From assembly GCA_963711375.1 (NCBI GenBank), contig CAVQDV010000005.1:2232001-2296000 (forward strand): a stretch of 64,000 bases of DNA, written 5' to 3'. Position 1 is the first letter of the stretch; each line of letters starts with the position of its first letter. The DNA comes from CAVQDV01 sp963711375. GTDB lineage: Bacteria; Pseudomonadota; Gammaproteobacteria; Coxiellales; Coxiellaceae. A program made the translations under genes and the position numbers. The notes below the pieces were generated by a model that was not told the DNA's origin, did no database searches, and saw only the letters and a program-made list of their open reading frames with translations. Shown piece after piece: positions 9,500-18,314 of the stretch.

Positions 9500-10366
9500 A
9501 TGACAATCTGTTGGCTAGGAGAAACTAGCTGTAATGATCCCCTTAAGGTAGGGCCTAAAGCTTCACATTGCAGTACGTTAAAAGAAAAATTTAATGTGCC
9601 ACCTGGCTTTTGTATACCTGCCATGGAAGTTCAAGCAGAACAATGCAACATGGAGCTCCTCGATCTTACTGAGGAATTAAAGCGCGAAATCTCTAAAAAT
9701 TATCGCTTGCTTGGAGAAATTATGGGCTCAGCAAATCCTTCAGTGTGCGTACGCTCCTCCGCTATTGATGAAGATAATCCGAAGGCATCTTTCGCCGGTC
9801 AGCATGATACTTTTTTAAATGTCATTGGCGAAGAAATGCTTTTTGAATCCATTATCAAGTGCTGGCATTCGGCCCAGCATCAATATGTGCTGGAATATCG
9901 AAAACAACATGATTTAAATTTAAAACACATTCATATTGCGGTTTTGATTCAGGCTTTAGTGCCCGCTGATATTTCTGCAGTAGCCTTTTCCATGAATCCA
10001 ATCACTGGCAATACTGACGAAATTCTGATTAATGGTAATTTTGGATTAGGAAAATCCATAGTAGACGGGGTTGTAAATCCAGATAATTATTTCATAGATA
10101 AAAAAAATCTTCAGAACATTAGAACGGAGATTCATAAAAAAGAAATTATGACAGTGGTGCTTGAAAAAGGTGTCCAAGAACATAAAGTGCCGAGATTGCT
10201 GAGAAATAAAGCTGCTTTTTCTCTTGATCAAATTGCGGAAATAGCCAAAATAATTATGAAACTTGAGTCTTTGCAAGGCTATCCTGTCGACATCGAACTG
10301 GCCTATTGCAACAATGTTTTTTATTTATTGCAATGTCGCCCCATTTCGACACATAAAAAAAAGTAG
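9500..10366 (+). CDS. PEP synthase/PPDK-type ATP-grasp domain protein (first half of a split dikinase)
   Basis: A 288-residue protein that contains only the ATP-binding half of phosphoenolpyruvate synthase, pyruvate phosphate dikinase or rifampin phosphotransferase. It shows the hallmark VRSSAIDEDNPKASFAGQHDTFLN (early third), GNFGLGKSIVDGVVNPDNY, and ends at LLQCRPIST, the usual end of this domain. The start at 9500 is chosen for its AAAAGGAA ribosome binding site; an in-frame upstream extension reads as non-family sequence. The next gene, 9 bp downstream, supplies a helical domain and the phosphohistidine domain, so the two proteins probably act together. The phosphate acceptor is unknown. 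Confidence 0.8.
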   Translation: MTICWLGETSCNDPLKVGPKASHCSTLKEKFNVPPGFCIPAMEVQAEQCNMELLDLTEELKREISKNYRLLGEIMGSANPSVCVRSSAIDEDNPKASFAGQHDTFLNVIGEEMLFESIIKCWHSAQHQYVLEYRKQHDLNLKHIHIAVLIQALVPADISAVAFSMNPITGNTDEILINGNFGLGKSIVDGVVNPDNYFIDKKNLQNIRTEIHKKEIMTVVLEKGVQEHKVPRLLRNKAAFSLDQIAEIAKIIMKLESLQGYPVDIELAYCNNVFYLLQCRPISTHKKK

Positions 10367-10375
10367 GAAATTATT

Positions 10376-12055
10376 ATGACAAGGTTACCAATACCTGAAA
10401 ATTTCCCGATTAAATGGAAAAACTCTGAAGATGAAGATAAATTATGGTTGCCAGAAGCTATGCATGCACCATTTCCTCTTACACCCGCTTCTGAATATAC
10501 CGGAGGAGACATTGTCTCTGCCGGTTTGATAAGAGCATTTGACATACACGGGATACCCATTAACTTCGAATTGCAGGTATTTAATTACTATCAATATGTC
10601 ACAGTTACTTCTAAGAAAATTCCACCAGAGAAAATGGATGAAACGATACAAATCGCAGAGGAAAATTGTGAATTATCAATTACAAGCATCTCAGAAGATT
10701 GGCAAAATAAGTGGAGGCCAGAAGTAATTGCTTTAAACGAAAAAATAGAAAGCGTGCCTTTTCATACCTTTACTGACGCAGAGCTTGCGACTCATTTTGA
10801 AAATGTTCTAAGTTGGGCTAAGAGACTTTGGGAAATTCACGGCGAGCTAGGAGTACCTATGCTGTTGGCACCTTCGATTTTTCAAGAAGTCTATACAGAC
10901 TTATTCTCACCAGAAGATAAATTGGAGGCTGTTGGTTTATTGGAAGGTCAGGATAGTGAAACCGTTGAAACAGGTATAAAAATGTGGCAATTGAGTAAAG
11001 ATATTCAATCCCATCCCATTGTAGCTAAAATTTTTCTCAATAACAAAGCTTCCGAGGTACTAGAAAATTGTCGTCAAACAAAAGAAGGTAGGGATTTTCT
11101 TAAAAAAATTGACGATTTTTTAGCTGAATATGGGAAGAGAAATGAAAACTTTTTAGAGCTTAATAGCCCCACGTGGATAGAAGATCCTACGCCTTTAATT
11201 ACGCTTATTCGAACCTATTTACAGAATCCCGAAATGGATCTAGAAGTGATTCATCAAAAGAAAAAAGAGACTCATGAAAAAAATGTTGCTAAAGTTCGGA
11301 ATAAACTTCAATCCTTTCCCAAAGCGATTCAAGAAAATTTTGAAATACTGTTAGCAGCGGCTCAAACGGCTTTTAGGCTCCAAGAAGATCATGCTTACAT
11401 AATTGATGCGCGGGTAGTGAGTGTCACACGCAAGGTATTAACGGAAATCAATAAGCGATTGGTTAGCGCGGGTTTAGCGCTTCTAGAGGAGGACATTTAT
11501 TATTTATATGCCCCTGAAATTATTACGACTTTACGTACCCGAGAAAACCTTCAAGAAAAAATAAATCAGAGAAAAGCAGAATTTAAGCACTTTACAAATA
11601 TTGAGCGACCTTCTGCCTTCGGCACCGAGTCCAAAGTGGAGATGCCCGATACGATATTTAATCGTGCTCTCGGGAGATTTTTTGGTGGTTCCCCTGAATT
11701 ATCAATGGACAAAAATGTGCTGTACGGAAATGCCGCTTCTTCCGGTAAAGTCATTGGGAGAGTTGTTGTAGCGAATCATGTGAAGGATGCCTTAGCGCTT
11801 AAACCAGGTGAAATTTTAGTTACCAGAACAACTTCCCCCTCTTGGACACCCTTATTTGCGACAGCTGGGGGTGTGGTTACGGAAACTGGCGGGACGCTCT
11901 GTCATTGTGCCATTGTTGCAAGGGAATATAATATCCCAGCCGTAGTTGGAGTTCAGGGGGCCTGCTCCTTATTGAACACGAATATGAAGATTGAAGTCGA
12001 TGGTGATAAAGGCAAAATATTAATTTTGCCCGATGAAGAAAATCCATCGGTATGA
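10376..12055 (+). CDS. PEP-utilising enzyme with phosphohistidine swivel domain (second half of a split dikinase)
   Basis: A 559-residue protein. Residues 1-430 are mostly helical and resemble the middle, substrate-binding domain position of rifampin phosphotransferase-like enzymes. Residues 455-555 form the swivel domain, with TSPSWTPLFATAGGVVTETGG then LCHCAIVAREY; His510 is the predicted phosphorylated residue and is intact. There is no C-terminal PEP/pyruvate-binding barrel, so it is not a normal PEP synthase or PPDK. The order of parts (ATP-grasp, helical domain, swivel His) is that of rifampin phosphotransferase, but on two polypeptides. Whether it modifies an antibiotic, a metabolite or something else cannot be told from the sequence. 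Confidence 0.78.
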   Translation: MTRLPIPENFPIKWKNSEDEDKLWLPEAMHAPFPLTPASEYTGGDIVSAGLIRAFDIHGIPINFELQVFNYYQYVTVTSKKIPPEKMDETIQIAEENCELSITSISEDWQNKWRPEVIALNEKIESVPFHTFTDAELATHFENVLSWAKRLWEIHGELGVPMLLAPSIFQEVYTDLFSPEDKLEAVGLLEGQDSETVETGIKMWQLSKDIQSHPIVAKIFLNNKASEVLENCRQTKEGRDFLKKIDDFLAEYGKRNENFLELNSPTWIEDPTPLITLIRTYLQNPEMDLEVIHQKKKETHEKNVAKVRNKLQSFPKAIQENFEILLAAAQTAFRLQEDHAYIIDARVVSVTRKVLTEINKRLVSAGLALLEEDIYYLYAPEIITTLRTRENLQEKINQRKAEFKHFTNIERPSAFGTESKVEMPDTIFNRALGRFFGGSPELSMDKNVLYGNAASSGKVIGRVVVANHVKDALALKPGEILVTRTTSPSWTPLFATAGGVVTETGGTLCHCAIVAREYNIPAVVGVQGACSLLNTNMKIEVDGDKGKILILPDEENPSV

Positions 12056-12113
12056 TATTACTTAAAGATGATACTGCACAAACCACAAAAGGAGTAAAAT
12101 CACGGTTTTCTAT

Positions 12114-13460
12114 CTATTGAACCAAGCAACAGGTGTTGTTGTGGGGTATTTCCAAGTACTCAATACAAGCTTCTTGATAAGGAGTAAGATTATTTCTACT
12201 AAATGACAGATAAAAACTAAGTGCTTTGCTAGCGAATGACAGTGGCTTTTGTGCCAATTTACGTAATTTTTCTACTTGTAGATCAGAAATTGCTTCGTTA
12301 TTAGTCAACATTTCGAATATTTTAAGAATAAAATTATTAAATAAATACTCAGGGTTCTTTATTTTACAGTTGAAATTTGTAACTAGATATTGACACATAT
12401 CAATTTGTTTACCTCGAATAGCATGATCGAGCAAACAAACACCAAGATTATCAGGAAGATGTCCATTTTTGTGCAGCCATTCAAAGAGCCCAACATTTCC
12501 GTGATAAGCGGCAGCTGCGAGACAGGTCACTTCTTCATGAAGCTTAAAAATTTTTCCCTTATGTTTTTCGTTATGCATTTCAGCGAAGAGTTGCTCATCA
12601 AAGATATTACGCAAACACAAGAGCAACATAAAAGAAGAACTAAATGCGTCATGAGTATAATCGGCTTTTAAAGCAGCTTGTTTATTTGAGGCAATACATA
12701 ATTTAATTAAATCGAGTACCTGTTTTTCGGATCCATCTAAAAACACAGCAATAAGGCACTTTTGCAATTCATCGTCAGTTAAATCTGTTATAGAATATGT
12801 GTTATCTTTTGCAAGAATAGATAAAACGCTTAGTAAATTCGTTTGGGGATGATGAAAAACATCAATGGTTATTGGAATTTCTTGGACATATCCTCTGGTA
12901 CCGGATCGATGAAACCAATCTACATCCGGCAGAACCTTATAAAGCTCTTGAAAATTATTTACCCAGTTCTTGTTGTAGCTACAAAGACCATATAAATAAC
13001 TTTTTACGCGTTGGGAAAGGATGGTTTTATCAATATAATGTTCGGCGGGAATCAGGGATCGAATTTTATTTAGTGTGTTGCGATCAATTTTAATTTCCCC
13101 ACTTTCTTTAAATTTGAAGAAAGCTTGTGTAGCTAATGCCTGTAATGATGGAACGGGAGAGATTTTCAGGAGGTCTCGTAATGTATTAATCGTCTCGATG
13201 TGGTCTGCATTTGATGGATTAAAACCTATCACCGGCCCCCCTCGCCCTGATTTTGAAGCGAATGTCTTGTGCATCAATTCAATCAATTGTCTTAAAGATT
13301 CTGGCAAGGTTTCGAGCTTGAAGCTTTCTTCTATAAAACTACGAACAATCCCCTCTCGGACGATAATGCGCATCGAGACATCAGTTAATATTTCATGGAA
13401 TGTGTTAGTGTCTTTTTCTTTATCAACAAAAATGTTGTTGTCATTGTTATTGTTTCGCAT
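12114..13460 (-). CDS. Effector-like protein with degenerate ankyrin-type repeats
   Basis: A 448-residue protein of unknown function. The start at 13460 is chosen because AAGGAG lies 7 bp upstream. The N-terminus is rich in Asn and polar residues. Residues about 305-385 (TCLAAAAYHGNVGLFEWLHKN, then LLDHAIRGKQIDMCQYLV) have the helix-turn-helix spacing of ankyrin repeats, though degenerate. No signal peptide or membrane segment is seen. Low-GC, Asn-rich ankyrin proteins of this sort are common among Legionellales secreted effectors. Unlike its neighbour it lacks a clear PmrA-type box; only one half-site (CTTAAG) is upstream. A TTGAAC/TATATG promoter candidate lies near 13520-13548 on this strand. 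Confidence 0.6.
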   Translation of the reverse strand: MRNNNNDNNIFVDKEKDTNTFHEILTDVSMRIIVREGIVRSFIEESFKLETLPESLRQLIELMHKTFASKSGRGGPVIGFNPSNADHIETINTLRDLLKISPVPSLQALATQAFFKFKESGEIKIDRNTLNKIRSLIPAEHYIDKTILSQRVKSYLYGLCSYNKNWVNNFQELYKVLPDVDWFHRSGTRGYVQEIPITIDVFHHPQTNLLSVLSILAKDNTYSITDLTDDELQKCLIAVFLDGSEKQVLDLIKLCIASNKQAALKADYTHDAFSSSFMLLLCLRNIFDEQLFAEMHNEKHKGKIFKLHEEVTCLAAAAYHGNVGLFEWLHKNGHLPDNLGVCLLDHAIRGKQIDMCQYLVTNFNCKIKNPEYLFNNFILKIFEMLTNNEAISDLQVEKLRKLAQKPLSFASKALSFYLSFSRNNLTPYQEACIEYLEIPHNNTCCLVQ

Positions 13461-13546
13461 CTTCAAACTCCTTTTCAATTTAAGAAACCAGATGAATTAT
13501 TTTTCTTAAGGTAAGGTAGCATATAATCAGGACTGAATGCACGTTC

Positions 13547-13570
13547 AACCTCCCCATGAATGAGGAGGTT
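13547..13570. other. Short hairpin between two effector-like genes
   Basis: AACCTCC (13547-13553) pairs with GGAGGTT (13564-13570), with a 10-nt loop. On the + strand it is followed by TTAT, and there is no strong T run on the - strand. It could terminate the 686-residue gene or influence the downstream promoter. Confidence 0.35.
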
Positions 13571-13594
13571 TTATAGTGCATTTGTTAAAAATTT

Positions 13595-15655
13595 TTAATA
13601 ATGAAATCTATTTAATGGGCTTTCTCTTAGTTCCTTCAAATGTCCTTCAGTGAGTTCTTTTTCTTTCGCCTCAAGTGCTCGTATATAGTCTTCAGGAGGT
13701 TTTTGGTTTATTAAATCTTTAACTGCCGTAACTGGTGTGGCGATGGCTGCTCCAACGCTTACTATTCCTGCAGCAACAGGTACTAAAGTGCTTCCAATTG
13801 CTCCACCAATGACGCCACCAACAACGGCGCCAACAATATGATCTTTATTGCCAACCGCGCCTATTATTCCGCCTCCCGCGGCGCCAATTATTGCAGGGGC
13901 TGCAGCAGCGCGGGGAACCATTTTCCACAGGTTCGCCGTAGAAGAAGTTCTTTCTCTCAATTTCTGGCTGGGATATTCATATTTGTTCCATCCTTCAGAT
14001 TCAAGAACATCTCTCAATGAAAGATTGGTTTTAGTAACAATAGTTTGATGAGTTTCTTGAACATCATCAAATTGTCGATAAATTCTGGCCAATTGATCTT
14101 CAAAAGCTTTTTTATCCGTTTGATTTGGGTCTCTTATTGCATTTTTCGAAACAAACTGCCCAATGGAATTTTCGAGTCTCCGAATTATTTCAGAGAGCTT
14201 ACTGATTTCGTAAAAGACTTTCCCATATTCTGCCGCCGATAAAGTAGCAAATTTATCGGAAAGGGTAGTGATCTCGGCTTGCAAATTTTGTATTTTATAT
14301 AGAGTTCCATCCGACTCTAAAATAAAACCTAAGGCGTTTTGCAGGCTGGGTTCTTTCAATTCATTTTTTAATGCGGTAAATATAGTATTAAAGCTGTTAG
14401 AATCATCTAAGGAATGATAATACGCCGCCGTTTTCAAGAGATCCAAATCCGTTAAACCCAATCTGGTCGCCATGGCCCATTTCAGATTTCGTGCTGCAGA
14501 AATACACCTTTCTGGTTTTCCTTGGTATTGATTCAAAAGGTTTCCAAGACTTTTGATTTCTGGAAGTTTCACTGTAATTTGTTCTTGGTTTAAAACCATT
14601 TCGTTATGAAATTCTTTGAAAGAATCAAATTTATTTTTTATGCGTTCCATGTGTTTTTGAGCCGCTTCTTTTTCGCTGTTGCTCAAATCACTAATGTCAA
14701 CTTTTTGGCCAAATTCAAGATAAGATTTTTCTATCCCTTCAAATATTTCACCCATTTTTTTAATATTGAGTCGAAAATTCTTAATTTCATCTTCGGATAA
14801 TTTATCGGATTTAGCCAGCGTGGCGGTGATTGCTATTTGTAAATTTTCAATTCGAAATAAATCGCCATCCGTTTTCAGAATTAAAAGTAAGGTGTTTTTT
14901 TGGCTATTTTTTGTTAAATCTTTATTTAAATTAGAAAGGATTTTATCAAATTCATTGATTCTATTTTCAGAATAATAATATGCAGCCGTTTTTAAAAGAT
15001 CCGAATCGTTCAAACTTACTTTGGACCACAAAGCCAAACTAAGATTTCGGTGTTGTCCGATCAGTTGTTTTGGTTCTCCATCGTAATTTTCTAACAGCCT
15101 AGTAAAACAGCTGGGAGCACCATCTTCAGGTATATTTTGGGGCTCAGGAGGTAGTTCGTACAGATTGGGGGCACTGGGTTGCGGGGCATTTTGAGAGTGC
15201 TGTGCTATTGGGGCTTTTTCAAACCCTATAAGCTTTCCATAAATATCTATTACTTGTGAGGAATAAAAGCTGACAAGAAAGCTTTGTATAAATTGCAAGT
15301 ATTTATCCTCTGGAGCAGGGGAATTAGGATAGTATATTAAAGTAAGCAACAGGTCTTTTCGTGAGGCATAATCCAAAGCTCCTGATTGATTTAGAAAGCC
15401 CTGGATTAATTTACTTATTGCCACAGAAGCCGCCGTATCTTTTACAATTTTAGAGTATTCACTTTTTAGGAAGCTTTGTATTTTTGTTAAGTTTTCATCA
15501 TCCATTGTGAGAGGGGAATCATAATAGGCTAAGAGGATTAATTGTTTGAGTCGTGATAAGAAGTCCTCATCTCCTGGACTACCTAGAAAGACTTCAATTG
15601 ACTGTTTAATCTCAGAAGCATAATAGGCTAGGGTTTGAAGGTTGCTTTGTCTCAT
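13595..15655 (-). CDS. Effector candidate with tandem internal duplications and a glycine-zipper segment
   Basis: A 686-residue protein of no recognised family. Two copies of a 165-residue unit are visible at residues 187-352 and 373-537, aligned by LLENYDGEPK/LLNQYQGKPE, DLLKTAAYYYS/DLLKTAAYYHS and a common coiled-coil stretch. A shorter pair sits in the N-terminus (about 36-70 and 100-135; QSFLKSEYSKIV versus QSFLVSFYSSQV). Residues 585-642 form a Gly/Ala-rich hydrophobic zipper (GAAGGGIIGAVG and GAVVGGVIGGAIG), which suggests membrane insertion or oligomerisation. The tail is charged. A PmrA-like box with matching -10 lies just upstream, which supports a role as a type IV secretion effector. 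The substrate and function are unknown. Confidence 0.65.
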   Translation of the reverse strand: MRQSNLQTLAYYASEIKQSIEVFLGSPGDEDFLSRLKQLILLAYYDSPLTMDDENLTKIQSFLKSEYSKIVKDTAASVAISKLIQGFLNQSGALDYASRKDLLLTLIYYPNSPAPEDKYLQFIQSFLVSFYSSQVIDIYGKLIGFEKAPIAQHSQNAPQPSAPNLYELPPEPQNIPEDGAPSCFTRLLENYDGEPKQLIGQHRNLSLALWSKVSLNDSDLLKTAAYYYSENRINEFDKILSNLNKDLTKNSQKNTLLLILKTDGDLFRIENLQIAITATLAKSDKLSEDEIKNFRLNIKKMGEIFEGIEKSYLEFGQKVDISDLSNSEKEAAQKHMERIKNKFDSFKEFHNEMVLNQEQITVKLPEIKSLGNLLNQYQGKPERCISAARNLKWAMATRLGLTDLDLLKTAAYYHSLDDSNSFNTIFTALKNELKEPSLQNALGFILESDGTLYKIQNLQAEITTLSDKFATLSAAEYGKVFYEISKLSEIIRRLENSIGQFVSKNAIRDPNQTDKKAFEDQLARIYRQFDDVQETHQTIVTKTNLSLRDVLESEGWNKYEYPSQKLRERTSSTANLWKMVPRAAAAPAIIGAAGGGIIGAVGNKDHIVGAVVGGVIGGAIGSTLVPVAAGIVSVGAAIATPVTAVKDLINQKPPEDYIRALEAKEKELTEGHLKELRESPLNRFHY

Positions 15656-15689
15656 GATATTGGCCTCTTTTTTCGGTTATAAGAAGTTC

Positions 15690-15722
15690 ATCGTAACACG
15701 CCAATATTAAGGAATTCTTAAG
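15690..15722 (-). promoter_or_regulatory. PmrA-like box and -10 for the 686-residue effector candidate
   Basis: Read on the - strand: CTTAAG, 5 bp, CTTAAT, 10 bp, TACGAT. The half-sites are at 15717-15722 and 15706-15711 and the -10 hexamer at 15690-15695. The same geometry recurs at three other effector-like genes here. It matches the direct-repeat PmrA (BasR) site known to control Dot/Icm effectors in Legionella and Coxiella. Confidence 0.75.
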
Positions 15723-15791
15723 ATATATTTTAAAAAATTTTGTATACTCTAAGCTGTGCCTAAGACCTTGTTTTATTGCGAGTAGAATAAA

Positions 15792-17267
15792 ATGGATAAT
15801 GAAAATCTTTTACGGGATGCCTTAAGCCGCATTGAAACGCTGACTGCGAAACTTGAGGCCCTCTCGGAACCTATAGCGGTGATTGGGATGGGCTGCCGTT
15901 TTCCCGGTGGCGCTAATAATATCCAGGCTTTTTGGGAATTATTGGAGCGGGGTGGTGATGGAATTATTGAAGTGCCGCCATCTCGCTGGGATGTAGACAA
16001 ATATTATGATTCACATCCCACTATTCCGGGTAAAATGATCACGAAATTAGGGGGATTCCTCGATTGTGATATTAGTCAATTTGATGCGAATTTTTTTGGT
16101 ATGCGCCCGAGAGAGGCTGAGTATTTGGATCCGCAGCATCGTTTATTATTGGAAGTAAGCTATGAAGCTATTCTGTCCACCGGTATGGCGCCAGAATCCT
16201 TAAAAAACAGCTTGGCGGGTGTATTTATTGGCATCTGTTCTCACGAATATTCTGATTTACTCGTGGCCAAAAATGATCCCGATTTATTGTATCCCTATTC
16301 TGTCACTGGGAACACGTCCAGCACGGCGACGGGCAGAATTTCATTTTTCTTCGGTTTTCATGGGCCCAATTTTGCAATCGATACGGCCTGCTCTTCTTCA
16401 TTAGTGGCCATTAATCAGGCCTGCGAGAGTTTGAGAAATCGGGACGCGGATTTGGCCTTGGCCGGCGGTGTTAATGTCATGGTAAAACCCGACTTAAGCA
16501 TTGCTTTTTCTAAAGCCGGAATGCTCTCCCGCGATGGTCGATGTAAAACCTTCGACGCTAGTGCGGATGGTTATGCGCGCGGTGAGGGTTGTGGAATCAT
16601 TATTTTAAAACGCTTAAGTGATGCTAAGCGAGATGGAAATACGATTTTGGCTGTGATTGACGCCAGCGGTGTGAATCACGATGGCGCCACTAAGCGTTTG
16701 GCTGTGCCAAATGGTGAAGCTCAAGAAACTCTAATGCGAAGTGTTCTTGAAAAGGCGAAATTAAAAGGGGCGGACATTGACTATCTTGAGGCGCATGGAA
16801 CTGGTACGCGCCTGGGGGATCCCATCGAGGTGAACGCCATCCGTGGGGCCTATGGTGAACGTGACAGCTCGAATCCGCTTAAAATAGGCGCTGTAAAAAC
16901 GAATATTGGTCATTTGGAAGGTGCCGCGGGGATTGCGAGTGTGATAAAAGTAATTCTGGCCTTACAACAGGAAATAATTCCAAAGCATTTGCATTTAACA
17001 AAATTAAATTCACGCATACCTTTAAATTTTCCCTTTAAAATCACGACAGAAAATGAACCTTGGCCTCGAGGCGAACGAGTTCGTCGTGTGGCAATTAGCT
17101 CTTTTGGATTTAGTGGTACGAATGCCCATTTAATTTTAGAAGAGGGGCCAAAATTAACGAAAGAAGAATTATCACAGCTAAAAAAACGCTTTTTAACGAT
17201 GCCGCCTTTTCAGCGCCACCGTTATTGGGCAAAAGAACTCGACACTCAAACCAAGGAAAAGTCTTAG
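15792..17267 (+). CDS. Stand-alone type I polyketide-type beta-ketoacyl synthase
   Basis: A 491-residue protein containing one complete ketosynthase domain. A short coiled-coil-like N-terminus (residues 1-26) resembles a PKS docking segment, then EPIAVIGMGCRFPGG starts the KS. The triad is Cys200 (DTACSSSL), His335 (EAHGTGT) and His374 (NIGHLEG). After the KS, at residues 471-479, comes PPFQRHRYW, which in modular PKSs normally follows the acyltransferase domain. This suggests that an AT and the rest of the module were lost. No AT, ACP or other PKS domain lies nearby. It shares a 136-bp intergenic region with the divergent effector gene; TATACT near 15740 is a possible -10. Confidence 0.9.
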   Translation: MDNENLLRDALSRIETLTAKLEALSEPIAVIGMGCRFPGGANNIQAFWELLERGGDGIIEVPPSRWDVDKYYDSHPTIPGKMITKLGGFLDCDISQFDANFFGMRPREAEYLDPQHRLLLEVSYEAILSTGMAPESLKNSLAGVFIGICSHEYSDLLVAKNDPDLLYPYSVTGNTSSTATGRISFFFGFHGPNFAIDTACSSSLVAINQACESLRNRDADLALAGGVNVMVKPDLSIAFSKAGMLSRDGRCKTFDASADGYARGEGCGIIILKRLSDAKRDGNTILAVIDASGVNHDGATKRLAVPNGEAQETLMRSVLEKAKLKGADIDYLEAHGTGTRLGDPIEVNAIRGAYGERDSSNPLKIGAVKTNIGHLEGAAGIASVIKVILALQQEIIPKHLHLTKLNSRIPLNFPFKITTENEPWPRGERVRRVAISSFGFSGTNAHLILEEGPKLTKEELSQLKKRFLTMPPFQRHRYWAKELDTQTKEKS

Positions 17268-18211
17268 GACTCTAAAAACTTATCCGCATCTAAGGCGGCT
17301 TGGCAGCCGCTGCCAGCGGACGTTATGGCTTGACGATAAATTTTATCGGCCACATCACCGGCGGCAAAAACGCCTTTTACACTCGTTGCTGTGCTATTTC
17401 CTTCAATTCCGGATTTCACTCGAATATAACCCGCGTCATCCATATCTAATTTTCCGCGGAAAATTTTCGTATTGGGATCATGGCCGATGGCAATAAAAAG
17501 GCCATCTACGTCGACATCTTTTGTTTCTTGAGTTTTAAGATTATTAATTCTCACGCCATTTACGCCTTTTTCGTCGCCTAAAACTTCATGAACACCATGA
17601 CTCCATTCGATGCGAATATTCCCATTTTTTTCGCGCGCAAATAATTTGTCTGCTAATATTTTTTCGGATCGTAATTGATCGCGACGATGCACTAATACCA
17701 CATCGCTTGCAATATTCGATAAATACAGCGCTTCTTCAACGGCCGTGTTGCCACCGCCAACCACCATCACTTTTTTGCCTTTATAAAAAAATCCATCACA
17801 GGTCGCACAAGCCGAAACGCCTTTACCCATAAAGTTTTTTTCAGAGGGCAAACCCAGATAACGAGCGGAAGCACCAGTGGCGATAATCAGTGCGTCGCAA
17901 AAATATTCTCCTGTTTCGCCCTTTAAATGAAAGGGCCGTTTACTTAAATCCACATCGACAATGTGGTCAAAAATAATATTGGTAGCAAAACGCTCTGCAT
18001 GTAACTTCATGCGATCCATGAGGGCAGGACCAAGGAGCCCCTCGATATCGCCTGGCCAGTTATCAACATCGGTGGTTGTCATTAATTGCCCACCTGGCTC
18101 CATACCGGTTATTAAGGTGGGCTTCAAATTAGCCCGAGCGGCATAAACCGCGGCAGAATATCCAGCTGGCCCCGATCCTAAAATAATCAACTTATGTGAT
18201 GTGCTTGGCAT
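17264..18211 (-). CDS. trxB: Thioredoxin reductase TrxB
   Basis: Transfers electrons from NADPH through FAD to thioredoxin in the cytoplasm. The 315-residue length is normal. It has GSGPAGYSAAVYAARA for FAD binding, the redox pair Cys135-Cys138 in SACATCDG, GGGNTAVEEAL for NADPH and GVFAAGDVAD near the C-terminus. The start at 18211 is chosen for GGAG upstream; an 8-residue upstream extension lacks one. It is divergent from ftsK, as in many gammaproteobacteria, and its 3' end overlaps the ketosynthase gene end by 4 bp (convergent). Confidence 0.95.
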   Translation of the reverse strand: MPSTSHKLIILGSGPAGYSAAVYAARANLKPTLITGMEPGGQLMTTTDVDNWPGDIEGLLGPALMDRMKLHAERFATNIIFDHIVDVDLSKRPFHLKGETGEYFCDALIIATGASARYLGLPSEKNFMGKGVSACATCDGFFYKGKKVMVVGGGNTAVEEALYLSNIASDVVLVHRRDQLRSEKILADKLFAREKNGNIRIEWSHGVHEVLGDEKGVNGVRINNLKTQETKDVDVDGLFIAIGHDPNTKIFRGKLDMDDAGYIRVKSGIEGNSTATSVKGVFAAGDVADKIYRQAITSAGSGCQAALDADKFLES

Positions 18212-18314
18212 AAAAAAGTACTCCAAAAATTTCAAATACCTGCGACACTATATCAATTCTTTCCCGGAACGTAAATTCTGTTACAATAACCATAAAAATA
18301 AAGGGAAGTTTCCG

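Noticed and set aside
13485..13515. Possible PmrA-like box before the 448-residue ankyrin-like gene
   Set aside because: Only one CTTAAG half-site is present; the second half-site and the -10 at 10 bp are missing.
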